64,000 bases of DNA from Candidatus Omnitrophota bacterium (GCA_020632575.1 JACKFH010000009.1:1-64000), one strand, 5' to 3'; shown: positions 8,060 through 17,656, numbered from the stretch's first letter. Program-made: numbers and translations. The notes: generated by a model from the letters alone, not told the origin.

Positions 8060-11000
8060 ATGAACGACGATTCGAATCTGTCCCGTGAGGAACTCCTGAA
8101 TCGGATCGAGGAACTCTCCTCCCGTCTCTCCTCGATGGAGAGGGACATTCACAAAACTCGCGATGAAATCCTCGGATTGAAAATCCAACTGACCAAAAGC
8201 CCCGAATCCACAGTCGAACAGGAAACAAAACAGCCCGAGCATCCATCGCCCCAACCCCCGAAAAGCAAGCCCGAGGATCAACCCCGACTGTCAGTCTCCC
8301 CCACTCCACCGAAACCGGAGCCGCCCCTACCGAAACCGAGGGGCGTTTCACCCGAACTCGGGTCCGGTTACCCGTCATTCGCATCCACGGAGGCTTTCGA
8401 AGCAGGGCCGACAGTCTCCGAGCAAAAACTCGAGGCGCTTCCGCCCCGTCCCGCCCGTTCGGAGTCTCAAAAGAAGTCCGACTCTGAGGAGATGGATTTC
8501 GAAACTCGCATCGGCGCGATCTGGTTCAATCGAATCGGGTTGGTCATTCTGGTGATCGGCATCGCTTTGATGGCGCGGTACATCCACCCTTTTCTGCAAC
8601 CCTGGCACAAAGTGGCGATCGGTTATCTCTTCGCGTTCTCCCTGTTCGGAATTGGAAAGTTTTTTGAGGAGAAACTTCAACTGTTCGCCCGTCCGGTGAT
8701 GGCCGGGGGTATGGCGGTCGCTTTCTTCACCTCCTTCGCCGGTCACTTTGTGGAGGCGATGGAGTGCCTGTCGTTGTGGCCGTCGCTGATTTTGATGACC
8801 GCGTCTATCGCTTGGATCGTCGGCATGGCCGAGAAATGGCAATCGGAACCGACAGCGGGATTGGCGATCTTCCTCGGGCATGTCGCGGCCTACACAGCGG
8901 GGGGCGACTCGGACACCTTTTCCTTGATGGCGATCTTCTTCTTAAGCGCCACGGGTTGCGCGCTTTTCATTCGCCACGATTGGACGCCGCTCAACCTCTT
9001 CACCGTGCTGGCCGCCTTCGGTTCGCACATGTTGTGGGCGTTTCAGGATCATCCCCCCTCGACTCCCCGAATCCAGTTCTGGGTGAATTTCTCGTTTCTC
9101 ACTTCTTACTATGTTCTCTTCACTTGCTCGGATCTGGTTTATCGGTGGCGGGTTTTCGAACGAGGGCTGGATCGCTACACCAAAATACAGAGGCAGGCGG
9201 CCAGGTTAGTCGGTCCCGCCGCGCTGGTTCTTTACGCCAGCCTCGCCACCCTCTTCTTCGAGCACACGAAAATCTATTGGGACCGCATCCATTTCTATTG
9301 GTTTCCCCTTGCCGCTCTTCAGGTCGGCTTGGCTTACTTCCACCGGGAGAAGCGGAATGCCGATTACCCGCTCTACGGTGTCGCCGCCACCGTCTTCTTC
9401 ACCCTCGGCCTCGCCTCCTGGCTGGGCGGATTTTCACTGAACCTCGCGCTGGCCGCCGAGGCGCTGATGCTGCTGGTCCTCGCCAAACGCCTCCGTCTCT
9501 GGTTCCTCAACCCGCTTGCCCAGATTGTTCTGATCATCAATTTTCTCCACTTCTGGAACTCGGACGCGAGAGACATCGACACTTGGCCCATCTTCATCGG
9601 CTCGGTCGCGACCGCCTTGGTCTACTTTGTGAAGTCGCGGATCGAGGAGACCTGGGAGAAGGGAGTCCGTGATGAGACGGTAACCGAGTCGGTCTACATC
9701 GCCGCGCTCCGTGAAACCTTTGACGATCTGGTAAAGCCGCTCTCGTATGTTCACGCTTTCGGAGGCGCGGTCCTGCTTTTTTATCAATGCGGGCAATTCT
9801 TCGACCGAGAGTATGGCCCGCTGCCCGTTTCGATCTTCGCGTCGAGTCTGATATTCGCTAGCCTAATTCTCCGTTCGACCGTGCTTGTTCCAGCCGTTTG
9901 GTTTCTGGGGTGGGGTCTGATCGTTAGAATGTTTCAGGTCGAGCCCATTCAATTTGAAATGGCCCCGCGTGTCGAACCGCTTTCCAGCCCCAAAGCGGCT
10001 TGGTTCCTCTCGGTTCTATCCTCCACAATATTCGCGCTCGCTTCCTGCCTGGCTTTGTTTGCCTCTCGGTGGCTTCGGAGCCGGTTGTTTCTGGTCCTCG
10101 GATTCGGAGGATTGGTTTTGACCGCCCTCGCTTTCATGGTCGGACTCGATGCGGGGACTCCAATCTCCTGGTTGTTCATTCTCCCCCTAATTACTCCTGC
10201 CATTCTCTGGATTGAAACCGACCGATCATCTGAGAGTTGTGGTGGGGGAGGCGTCCTGGAGATTCGAAACCCGATCGAAAAAATCAGCCGATTCCTGCCT
10301 CCACTTGCAGTCCAAATCTCCTTTTCTGTGCTTGCTGGCCTTGCCACAATCTCGACAGCCGAATCGGCAATCGAGTCCCCCAAACTCCAGATCCTCCTAC
10401 TCACTATTGTCCAAATCAGCGTCTTGGTCGCGGCCCTAAAATGCGACTCACCAACCTTGGGAGTCGGCCTATTCATTCTCTCCTTCTGGGTAATGACAAA
10501 CGATATCTTCTCTAAATTTGACCTCGATAAGATGGATCCCCATTGGATATTATGGGCCGCCTTCGTGACCTTGGTAGTGGCGATCGCCGCATTCGCGGGA
10601 GGAATGGCGAGAGGCCGCAGCAGTTTCGCGTGGTTGGGAATCGCAGTCCTGGCGCTGCTTCACAGAACATTTGTTGAGATTGTCCTCCATGGGACTGGGG
10701 GTATCCTGCATGTTTCCAACTATATCTTTTGGATCCTCCTCATCTTCGCCATGTGGCTCGCCATCGAGGTCTTCCGCGAGACTTTTTCTAGCACCGATCC
10801 AGAGTCCTATTCATCCTGGTCCGACACCCTCTGGATCAAGGCCTTGCTTCCCGCCGCACTCTTCATCGCGGTCGCCTTTTCCCTCGGCGCGTCTTTCCTG
10901 CTTTATCGATACTCCGTCGCCTTCTTCGACCACAAGACCAACGCGGCTTGGGCGGTGGGGATCTATTCGGTTCCGCTCTTTCTTTTAGCCGGGGTTATTC

Positions 11001-11899
11001 GGAGTTACACATTGGGGGTCGGGGCGGCGGCGACTCTGACTCTGGCTCATGGTTGCGTCTACTTCTTCAATGGGGGGAACTATGTGGGGGAGCATCATCC
11101 CGTCTTGATGGCGTTCCTGGTCGCGCTCCCGCTGATCGCGGGAGGGGCATTGGAATTCGCGACATGGAGGGACGACAGGAACCTAACAAAGAATTCGTTT
11201 TTCGCTTCCATTGGCGCGTCCGTGTATCTCTACGCCATCGCCCTTCTTCTCGGAAGATTCCTCGTGGAGGGGCAGGCCTCGCACTACTTTGTATGGCCCC
11301 ATGCGTCCTTCCCCTTCCACATCACCCTGGCCCTCATTGTATTGCTGGCCGGGTGGCGATTGAAAAATTCCTGGATGGAGATCTCCGGACTTGTCTACGC
11401 TTCGTTCGCCTCCTTGGGGTTTGTCGCCGAAGTTCTCGACCCCATGAAGCCCCAACCCGCGGTCTTTCTAACAGCCCTGCTCATGGCGGTTCAGCTAATC
11501 GTCATGGAGCGAATCGTGCATAGACAACCTAAGATGATCTTGAATCGAGTCGGAGAGGGGCTCGCCACTTGGGTCCATGGCGGCCTCGTCCCACTAGCCG
11601 CAATCCTGCTGATTATCAGCGCGCGCTTCTCGGAGGAACTCCGCCTCTCCTGGATGACTTTCAGTTATAGCCTGGTCGGCATTGCCTTCATGGGTCTCGG
11701 TTTCTTTTGGAGGGACCGGGTCTATCGACGGACCGCACTCGCCGTGTTTGTCCTCTGTATCGCCAGGGTCATCCTGATCGACATCATGAACCTCGAACTC
11801 TTTTATCGGATGCTGGCCTTTATTTGCCTGGGGATCTGTCTCTTGATCGTCTCCTGGTTGTACACTCGCTTCCAGAAACAGGTGCATCAGTGGATTTGA
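8060..11899 (+). CDS. Giant DUF2339 membrane protein
   Basis: This 1279-aa protein has the layout of DUF2339 (PF10101) proteins. The N-terminus is cytosolic: a short coiled coil (EELLNRIEELSSRLSSMERD), then a Pro-rich linker to about residue 145. The family signature follows (DFETRIGAIWFNRIGLVILVIGIALMARY), and the rest is a long series of hydrophobic helices, two to three dozen by eye. The biochemical function of the family is not established, though it is often found near envelope functions. The start at 8060 gives the coiled coil directly; a TATAAT at 8023-8028 lies 32 bases upstream. The gene is monocistronic: a MITE-like repeat follows it. Confidence 0.9.
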   Translation: MNDDSNLSREELLNRIEELSSRLSSMERDIHKTRDEILGLKIQLTKSPESTVEQETKQPEHPSPQPPKSKPEDQPRLSVSPTPPKPEPPLPKPRGVSPELGSGYPSFASTEAFEAGPTVSEQKLEALPPRPARSESQKKSDSEEMDFETRIGAIWFNRIGLVILVIGIALMARYIHPFLQPWHKVAIGYLFAFSLFGIGKFFEEKLQLFARPVMAGGMAVAFFTSFAGHFVEAMECLSLWPSLILMTASIAWIVGMAEKWQSEPTAGLAIFLGHVAAYTAGGDSDTFSLMAIFFLSATGCALFIRHDWTPLNLFTVLAAFGSHMLWAFQDHPPSTPRIQFWVNFSFLTSYYVLFTCSDLVYRWRVFERGLDRYTKIQRQAARLVGPAALVLYASLATLFFEHTKIYWDRIHFYWFPLAALQVGLAYFHREKRNADYPLYGVAATVFFTLGLASWLGGFSLNLALAAEALMLLVLAKRLRLWFLNPLAQIVLIINFLHFWNSDARDIDTWPIFIGSVATALVYFVKSRIEETWEKGVRDETVTESVYIAALRETFDDLVKPLSYVHAFGGAVLLFYQCGQFFDREYGPLPVSIFASSLIFASLILRSTVLVPAVWFLGWGLIVRMFQVEPIQFEMAPRVEPLSSPKAAWFLSVLSSTIFALASCLALFASRWLRSRLFLVLGFGGLVLTALAFMVGLDAGTPISWLFILPLITPAILWIETDRSSESCGGGGVLEIRNPIEKISRFLPPLAVQISFSVLAGLATISTAESAIESPKLQILLLTIVQISVLVAALKCDSPTLGVGLFILSFWVMTNDIFSKFDLDKMDPHWILWAAFVTLVVAIAAFAGGMARGRSSFAWLGIAVLALLHRTFVEIVLHGTGGILHVSNYIFWILLIFAMWLAIEVFRETFSSTDPESYSSWSDTLWIKALLPAALFIAVAFSLGASFLLYRYSVAFFDHKTNAAWAVGIYSVPLFLLAGVIRSYTLGVGAAATLTLAHGCVYFFNGGNYVGEHHPVLMAFLVALPLIAGGALEFATWRDDRNLTKNSFFASIGASVYLYAIALLLGRFLVEGQASHYFVWPHASFPFHITLALIVLLAGWRLKNSWMEISGLVYASFASLGFVAEVLDPMKPQPAVFLTALLMAVQLIVMERIVHRQPKMILNRVGEGLATWVHGGLVPLAAILLIISARFSEELRLSWMTFSYSLVGIAFMGLGFFWRDRVYRRTALAVFVLCIARVILIDIMNLELFYRMLAFICLGICLLIVSWLYTRFQKQVHQWI

Positions 11900-11913
11900 A
11901 GGTTGCAGTGATC

Positions 11914-11992
11914 GTCATTCCCGCGAAGGCGGGAATCCACCCGAGAGGCCTCTGACGCCTTCACCCCGGATTCCCGCCTATGCGGGAATGAC
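11914..11992. repeat. MITE-like element: inverted pair of dRS3-like hairpins
   Basis: The element begins GTCATTCCCGC and ends GCGGGAATGAC, so its ends are inverted copies. Inside are two hairpins, ATTCCC-GCGAAGGC-GGGAAT at 11917-11936 and ATTCCC-GCCTATGC-GGGAAT at 11970-11989. Both fit the ATTCCC-N8-GGGAAT form of the Neisseria dRS3 repeat exactly. A second element of the same build lies at 34160-34229. Translation of such repeats gives the well-known spurious peptide VIPAKAGI, seen here in the overlapping frame. It directly follows the stop of the DUF2339 gene and could act as a transcript end. Confidence 0.75.
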
Positions 11993-12050
11993 GGAAATCG
12001 AATCGGGTCCTCGAATGAGGAATTGAAATTCAAATGAGGAGGTTGTGAAA

Positions 12051-12470
12051 ATGGGTAAAACGATTGGAGCGATTGTGGCGGTGTTTGTGGCGTGGACAGC
12101 GATGGATTTTGTGATCCATGGAATGCTGCTGCAATCCTTGTATGCGAAAACACCGGACCTTTGGAGGCCGCAGGAGGAATACAAAGCCGGCCTCATGTTT
12201 TTTGTGACCATCGTTGAGGCGATCACTTTTGTTTCTGTTTACTCATTCTTCTTCAAAGAGAAAAATCTGATGGTCGGTCTGAAATACGGCGCGCTCTTTG
12301 GAATCGGTACTGGAATCTCCATGGGATATGGCAGCTTTTCCTACATGCCGATCCCCTATTATGTCGCCCTCTCTTGGTTTCTCGCAACCCTAGCCGAGGC
12401 ATTGGTGGCAGGCGCGATTGTCGGCGCTATGGTCAAGGGAGAGTCCCCAGTAGCAGCGCCCGCGGAATAG
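12051..12470 (+). CDS. Small four-helix membrane protein
   Basis: A 139-aa protein with about four transmembrane helices (roughly residues 3-23, 53-73, 80-103 and 108-130). I choose the ATG at 12051 because GAGGAGG at 12036-12042 sits eight bases before it; the GTG six bases upstream is too close to that site. Family not recognised; similar small hydrophobic proteins are annotated only as hypothetical. It stands alone between the repeat at 11914 and a spacer before the CehA-like gene. Confidence 0.75.
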   Translation: MGKTIGAIVAVFVAWTAMDFVIHGMLLQSLYAKTPDLWRPQEEYKAGLMFFVTIVEAITFVSVYSFFFKEKNLMVGLKYGALFGIGTGISMGYGSFSYMPIPYYVALSWFLATLAEALVAGAIVGAMVKGESPVAAPAE

Positions 12471-12502
12471 ATCACCCCATCGTATGCTGTCTGCCCACCC
12501 CT

Positions 12503-12531
12503 CTCGCACCGGCCGGAAGACCGGTGCCGAG
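12503..12531. other. Imperfect GC-rich hairpin in spacer
   Basis: GCACCGG and CCGGTGC form a 7-bp stem around an 8-base loop, with partial extension outwards. It lacks a T-tract, so a rho-independent terminator is doubtful. It lies 32 bases after the stop of the small membrane protein. Confidence 0.3.
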
Positions 12532-12644
12532 GGGGTGTGACCAATCCCCGCAAAAAAGGCCCTCCACAGAGGCTCCAACCTCGCTTAGAATGAAAATCTC
12601 TCGGAAGTTCCGATGGTTAGGCCCCCTGAGTGGAGGATTCTTTG

Positions 12645-14975
12645 ATGTTGACTCGATTTTCATTCCGCCCGATCGCTTTGCTGTGCCTGGCGATCATTGC
12701 AACAATAGGCCCCAAGTCCGTTGAGGCCGAGGAACTGCCCTTAGTGGAGGGCGTCGAGTTTCAACCCTTCGCCTCGGCCACCGGACGTTTGCTGGAGGCG
12801 CTTGAATTCATCGGTTCCCCCATGTCCGATGAAGACACCGCCACGGTCAAAGAGGCGCTCCAAAACCCAAAACTTGAGGAGGCCCTCGAAACGATCCAGA
12901 AGACGCTCGACAAATACGTTTTGATCGGTGTTCAGATCAACCCGGAGAGCCGAGTCAAAGTCAAAGAGGGCATGGCCTCCAAGGAACTCATGGAGCGAGG
13001 CTGGAAGAGTTTCTTGGTCAAGGTGCACAACGAGGCTGGAGTCACCGCCAAACTCGAACCGGAAAGCCCCAACTCCAAACCGATGCTCATTCGCTCCACC
13101 GGCAAACCCGATCCGGATGTCGAGGTGGCCCCCAATGAAGTCCTGAACCGGTTCCTCGAAATCGAGATGGTGCGTCGCCCTCCCATGAAGGCGACCCTCT
13201 CCGGTCTCCTCCTGGAGTATCGGATCATCCAACTCTACTCACGCGATGAGGGCAAACGCGAGGCGATTATCGGATTCAATGTCGGGCAGGGAACCCAAGA
13301 TCTCGGGTTCCGCAACGAGGTCCCGATCCTTTTCACTGCGGTCCCCGCTGTGGAGGTGACCTTTAAAGTAAAAGACTTCGATGGCTCGCCGGTCATGGCG
13401 GAGTTCCGCATCACCGATGACAAAGGCCATGTCTACCCCGCTCGCGCCCGAAGGCTGGCCCCCGATTTCTTTTTCCACGATCAGGTCTACCGGAAGGATG
13501 GCGAACACATTCTTCTTCCCCCCGGCGAATACACGGTGGAATACACCCGCGGTCCCGAGTACCTGAAAAAGACCAGAACCATTGATATTCCTCATGAAAA
13601 GGAATACGAGCTCGAATTCGATCTTGAACGATGGATCCATGTCGCGGAACTCGGCTGGCGCTCCGGCGATCACCATGTCCACGCCGCCGGTTGTTCGCAC
13701 TACGACGCTCCGACTCAGGGTGTGACCCCCCAAGACATGTGGCGGCATATCCTGGGCGAGGATCTGAATGTGGGATGTGTCCTGACATGGGGCCCCTGCT
13801 GGTACTACCAGAAACAATTCTTCGAGGGGGAGACCAGCGAACTCTCCACCGACAACTATGTCATGCGCTACGATGTCGAGGTTTCCGGTTTCCCCTCCTC
13901 CCACGCCGGTCACCTCTCTCTCCTCCGTCTCTCCGAGGACGATTACAAAGGGGTGGAGACCATCGAGGAATGGCCGAGTTGGGACCTCCCAGTCCTCCAA
14001 TGGTGCAAAGAACAAGGCGGAGTCGCCGGATTCTCCCACAGCGGTTGGGGACTGATGGTCGATGACGACACCCTGCCCAGCTACAAAATGCCCCCCTTCG
14101 ATGGGATCGGCGCCAACGAATACATCGTGGATGTCGTCCATGGTGCTGTCGATTTCATCTCCGCGGTGGACACCCCAGTCATCTGGGAACTCAGCATTTG
14201 GTATCACACCCTCAATTGTGGGTACCGGACAAAGATCAGCGGCGAGACCGACTTCCCTTGCATTTATGGCGACCGAGTCGGTCTCGGACGCTCTTATGTC
14301 AAACTTCCCGAGGGACCGCTTGATTACGATGAGTGGGCCTACGGGGTGCGCGATGGAAGAAACTATGTTTCGGATGGATACAGTCACCTCCTCGACTTCA
14401 AGGTGAACGATGTGGCCATGGGTGAATCCACACACGATGGACCTTTAAGCCAACTCAACCTTCCGGAGGCCGCGACAGTCACAGTCACCGCCCGAATCGC
14501 CGCATTCCTGGAGGAGAAGCCCGACGAGAAGATCCGCCACAAGGATCTCGACGAGAAACCCTACTGGCATATCGAACGCGCCCGCATCGACGACACTCGA
14601 AAAGTCCCCCTTGACCTGGTGGTGAATGGGAAAGCGGTGCAGACCCAGGAAATCCTGGCGGATGGCGAGATCAACGATGTGACATTCGAACTCCCCCTTG
14701 AGAAGTCGAGTTGGATTGCCCTTCGTGTTTTTCCCTCCTCTCACTCCAACCCGATCTTCGCCATCGTGGATAGCAAACCGATACGGGCCGATGAAAAGAG
14801 CGCCGAATGGTGCCTTGAGGCGGTCGATGTCTGTTGGGACAAGAAATCGAAGGGCTACCGGGCGGAGGAGATCGACGAGGCCCAAGCCGCCTACGATGTC
14901 GCCCGGAAAGCTTACAAGGAAATTCTGGATGAAATCCGAGGAGTCGAGGCGGACAAACAAGCGAAATCGGAATAA
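12645..14975 (+). CDS. Secreted CehA/McbA-family metallohydrolase
   Basis: The ATG at 12645 is preceded by GGAGG at 12632-12636 and starts a signal peptide (MLTRFSFRPIALLCLAIIATIGPKSVEAEE). The N-terminal half looks beta-rich. The hydrolase part begins around residue 335 with WRSGDHHVHAAGCSHYD, the His-x-His start of the CehA/McbA branch of the PHP-like metallohydrolases (named after carbaryl hydrolases), and continues with further family-like blocks (AGFSHSGWG, GYRTKISGETDFPCIYGDRVG). The C-terminal ~30 residues are a charged helix. The real substrate is unknown; the family includes esterases and amidases. It ends in a strong hairpin shared with the convergent cytochrome gene. Confidence 0.85.
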   Translation: MLTRFSFRPIALLCLAIIATIGPKSVEAEELPLVEGVEFQPFASATGRLLEALEFIGSPMSDEDTATVKEALQNPKLEEALETIQKTLDKYVLIGVQINPESRVKVKEGMASKELMERGWKSFLVKVHNEAGVTAKLEPESPNSKPMLIRSTGKPDPDVEVAPNEVLNRFLEIEMVRRPPMKATLSGLLLEYRIIQLYSRDEGKREAIIGFNVGQGTQDLGFRNEVPILFTAVPAVEVTFKVKDFDGSPVMAEFRITDDKGHVYPARARRLAPDFFFHDQVYRKDGEHILLPPGEYTVEYTRGPEYLKKTRTIDIPHEKEYELEFDLERWIHVAELGWRSGDHHVHAAGCSHYDAPTQGVTPQDMWRHILGEDLNVGCVLTWGPCWYYQKQFFEGETSELSTDNYVMRYDVEVSGFPSSHAGHLSLLRLSEDDYKGVETIEEWPSWDLPVLQWCKEQGGVAGFSHSGWGLMVDDDTLPSYKMPPFDGIGANEYIVDVVHGAVDFISAVDTPVIWELSIWYHTLNCGYRTKISGETDFPCIYGDRVGLGRSYVKLPEGPLDYDEWAYGVRDGRNYVSDGYSHLLDFKVNDVAMGESTHDGPLSQLNLPEAATVTVTARIAAFLEEKPDEKIRHKDLDEKPYWHIERARIDDTRKVPLDLVVNGKAVQTQEILADGEINDVTFELPLEKSSWIALRVFPSSHSNPIFAIVDSKPIRADEKSAEWCLEAVDVCWDKKSKGYRAEEIDEAQAAYDVARKAYKEILDEIRGVEADKQAKSE

Positions 14976-14982
14976 ACGAAAA

Positions 14983-15007
14983 GGGGCGCCGGACTTCCCG
15001 GCGCCCC
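14983..15007. terminator. Bidirectional hairpin terminator
   Basis: GGGGCGCCGG (14983-14992) and CCGGCGCCCC (14998-15007) make a perfect 10-bp stem with a 5-base loop, preceded by AACGAAA and followed by TCTATCC. It lies between the convergent CehA-like and cytochrome genes, so it can serve both. The T-tract is weak on either side. Confidence 0.7.
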
Positions 15008-15053
15008 TCTATCCGAGGCCGGTCTCTCTCAAGAAATCGACCCGCTGAGAAAA

Positions 15054-16865
15054 CTATTGCCGCTGCAACTCTTCCATCATCTTCTTCTGACTTTGCATCC
15101 AATACTTCTGAAGGATCAGAAGATCCTCAGGACCGACATCTCCGCTCCCATCCAAGTCTCCCTCAAACGCCGACAAATCGCCCAGGAGTGTGGTCAACTC
15201 TTCCGACTTCTCTTGGTCATACCCCAACTGAGCGAAGTTGAGTCGCCCGCCCGAACGATGGCAATCCGCGCACTTCAGAGCGCCATCCTTGGTCACCGCA
15301 TGGCTGATGGTGATAAAGGATCCGACATTCGTTCTCGGATCCATATCGGGGATGTAAGCGGGATCGAGTGGGTTGTCTGGAAGATCCAGTCCCACATACT
15401 CGCCGCTCCACATCTGGCTTCCGATACCCATTAACTGCTCCTCGGTCATGGTGAACGGATTCATCCCCTGACCGTAGGCTCCGAACCGTCCGAGACCGAG
15501 ATTGATCGCCGCTTCGATGTCCCCGGTCGCAAAGTATTTTTCCTGATCGAAGGTGAGAAGATTCGGGAAAGCGCCGAGAAACGCCTCTTCCTCGGGACGC
15601 AAACCTTCCGGTCGCATGAAACCGGCCTGGATCATGAACGCACTTGCCGACTGGACGAAAGCCAGATAAGTCCATTTCGGATCGTAGTTCGGGTTTGGCA
15701 TTTCCGGACCGAACATCGCGATCCCGTTCTTGTCCATGATCATCCCATTGACGAGATTTCGGAACGGCTGGATCTTGGCGCCCGGCGTGTCGCGGGTCGG
15801 CGGTTCGTTCGTGAATGCGAAAGCGTCCGCTAGCGGTTCGGCCAGGAAACTGACCTGTCCGTTGAACCACTTGTAGGAGGGAGGAGTGAACTCATCTTCC
15901 TGGATGTTGATATACGGTTCGTAACGGCCCGTCTCTTCATTATAGATCGGCACATTCGCTTCGGGCCCTTCCGTGATTCCAAATGTTGGAGCCCATACCT
16001 GACGCTCCACGCCTGCCGCGTGAGGTATATGACAGGTCTCGCACATCATGATTTCGAAGTGATCGTTCAGGACGCTTATTGCGTGCGGGGTGGCGCCGTG
16101 GCAATTGGCGCAGGCAACCTCCACCTCCGGCAACTCCCAACCGTGCATGTCCGTCACTCGAGAACCGCGAGCGAACTTGTGATCTTGCACCGTGTGACAA
16201 TCGATACAATCCATCCCCGCCGCGGCGTGGACATCACGTTCCGGAGTGAAAGGGGCCCCTCGTTTGAAGGAGCAACTATTGAGTCCGTGCTCATGGCAGC
16301 GTAGGCATTGTTCCGCCTTGATCTTGCCGCCGACCGTTCGTGCGGCCTCAAGGGAACGATCCTGGTGCCAAATCTCGCCGAAGTCGGGATCGCCGACTCG
16401 AACCCGTTCGGATGCGACTTCGGTCGAGGACCGGATCCCATCATTGTTCATGTCGTATTCCTCGGCGTGACAGATGAGGCAGTCGATTCCATCGAGCTGC
16501 GCTTGGTAGGGCTGACCGGTCATCGGGTCGGGGAAGGGCAGGTCTTTCCCAATATGACATTTTCCGCAGCTCGAAGTGTGGTAGTTGATCAGGGCATTCG
16601 TGCCGCGCAGACCGCAAGCGCGATCCAGCATTCCATGCGACCCCGCTCCGGGAATACCGACATTTGGATTCTCCGATCGCATCTGGTAGTGAATCGAGTT
16701 CACCAATTCATCAATGGTCACGGGACTTGGACTCGACTCGTTGTGGCATGACAAGCAAGTCGAGGGTCCATCGTAAGATTGAATGAATGTGTGGGGGATT
16801 CCCGCCAGGGCAATGACTGGTAAAACCAACAATGAAAGAAACGTTCCAAACCTCAATGTCCACAT
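15054..16865 (-). CDS. Periplasmic octaheme c-type cytochrome with dockerin-like C-terminus
   Basis: A signal peptide (to about residue 21) is followed by eight CxxCH haem-binding motifs at residues 37 (CLSCH), 100 (CGKCH), 129 (CLICH), 187 (CLRCH), 220 (CIDCH), 252 (CANCH), 275 (CETCH) and 532 (CADCH). Seven haems thus cluster in the first half and one lies 250 residues later, after a haem-free region. The last 30 residues contain one EF-hand-like repeat (DLDGSGDVGPEDLLILQKYW) of the type seen in dockerins and in two exoproteins at 51-55 kb. The protein should carry electrons in the periplasm; I cannot say whether it is an enzyme such as an octaheme reductase or oxidoreductase. No cytochrome maturation gene or quinol dehydrogenase is nearby. 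Confidence 0.88.
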   Translation of the reverse strand: MWTLRFGTFLSLLVLPVIALAGIPHTFIQSYDGPSTCLSCHNESSPSPVTIDELVNSIHYQMRSENPNVGIPGAGSHGMLDRACGLRGTNALINYHTSSCGKCHIGKDLPFPDPMTGQPYQAQLDGIDCLICHAEEYDMNNDGIRSSTEVASERVRVGDPDFGEIWHQDRSLEAARTVGGKIKAEQCLRCHEHGLNSCSFKRGAPFTPERDVHAAAGMDCIDCHTVQDHKFARGSRVTDMHGWELPEVEVACANCHGATPHAISVLNDHFEIMMCETCHIPHAAGVERQVWAPTFGITEGPEANVPIYNEETGRYEPYINIQEDEFTPPSYKWFNGQVSFLAEPLADAFAFTNEPPTRDTPGAKIQPFRNLVNGMIMDKNGIAMFGPEMPNPNYDPKWTYLAFVQSASAFMIQAGFMRPEGLRPEEEAFLGAFPNLLTFDQEKYFATGDIEAAINLGLGRFGAYGQGMNPFTMTEEQLMGIGSQMWSGEYVGLDLPDNPLDPAYIPDMDPRTNVGSFITISHAVTKDGALKCADCHRSGGRLNFAQLGYDQEKSEELTTLLGDLSAFEGDLDGSGDVGPEDLLILQKYWMQSQKKMMEELQRQ

Positions 16866-16984
16866 GGAGACACACCTCCCGGTAAAATTGATCAGGCTTC
16901 CCGGGCGGCGATAAAATATCTTAAAAGCGAGAGATAATGATATTATGATCTAGCGATGAATGGAAATCAAGTACTCGTATGCTG

Positions 16985-17638
16985 TCATTCCCCGGAGGTG
17001 ACCGCAGTCAAGGATTCCGGCTTGGGTGGGGGTTGGTCGGTCATCCCTAAACTGTGCAGTTTCCAGAGAATAAGGACCAAAAAGAACTCGGAAATCCCAT
17101 GGCCGATCACCGGAACGAAGGGGTTTCCCGACTCCAAATAGAGACGCCCAAACCAGTAGGTTTCCGCGAACGCCGCGAAAATGAGCAGATTGGTGTAGGG
17201 CGTCCACGAGGCCAATGCGACAAATCCGGCCAGGACCAAGATTGCCGTAGCCTGCTCGACTTCCTTGAGAAGCAGCGGATAGACCCCGAACCGCAGAAAC
17301 GGCTCCAGCAGCAGTCCCACTAAGCAAGCAATGGACAAAGCCCGAAGCAAATTCAGGTTGCGGTAGACCCCCTGCAAGGATGAAAACCACCATCTCGGAA
17401 AAGTCTTGGGAGCAATTAAGATGCAGAGCAGTGTGATGGCCGCGTAGATTACCAGATGTCCAAGAATCGCCAGCGGTAGCCAGAAGAGAAGTTCCGGATT
17501 GAGCCATGCGGTCTTGCCCAAGAACGAATAGGTCTCTCCCAGATCTCCCCTCTGAAAATCGACTAGGAAAATCGCTCCGCCAAGAAGCAGCACTCCAAAG
17601 ATCAAATGAAACCAGCCGGACCGAAACAGCAGAAGCAT
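16985..17638 (-). CDS. Integral membrane protein, unknown family
   Basis: A 217-aa protein with about six transmembrane helices. It begins 18 bases after the HD-GYP stop on the same strand, so it is probably in that operon. Near the C-terminus the stretch FAETYWFGRLY... followed by PVIGHGISEF recalls, weakly, the motifs of CPBP/CAAX-type membrane proteases, but the double-Glu motif is missing. I leave it as a membrane protein of unknown function. Another minus-strand frame over the same region (to 17708) is a shadow: its codons are not protein-like and it overlaps the HD-GYP gene. Confidence 0.7.
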   Translation of the reverse strand: MLLLFRSGWFHLIFGVLLLGGAIFLVDFQRGDLGETYSFLGKTAWLNPELLFWLPLAILGHLVIYAAITLLCILIAPKTFPRWWFSSLQGVYRNLNLLRALSIACLVGLLLEPFLRFGVYPLLLKEVEQATAILVLAGFVALASWTPYTNLLIFAAFAETYWFGRLYLESGNPFVPVIGHGISEFFLVLILWKLHSLGMTDQPPPKPESLTAVTSGE

Positions 17639-17656
17639 TCGGGAGGCGCTCCGAAT

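Noticed and set aside
13239..14435. 398-aa minus-strand open frame opposite the CehA-like gene
   Set aside because: Antisense shadow of a clear coding gene with strong codon bias.
15054..16865. Hydroxylamine oxidoreductase or tetrathionate reductase assignment
   Set aside because: Eight haems fit, but spacing and the single distant haem at 532 do not match what I know of these families, and the P460 Tyr context is not visible.
16985..17638. CPBP/CAAX-type protease assignment for the membrane protein
   Set aside because: Only a weak match (FAETYWFGRLY, PVIGHGIS); the double-Glu motif is absent.
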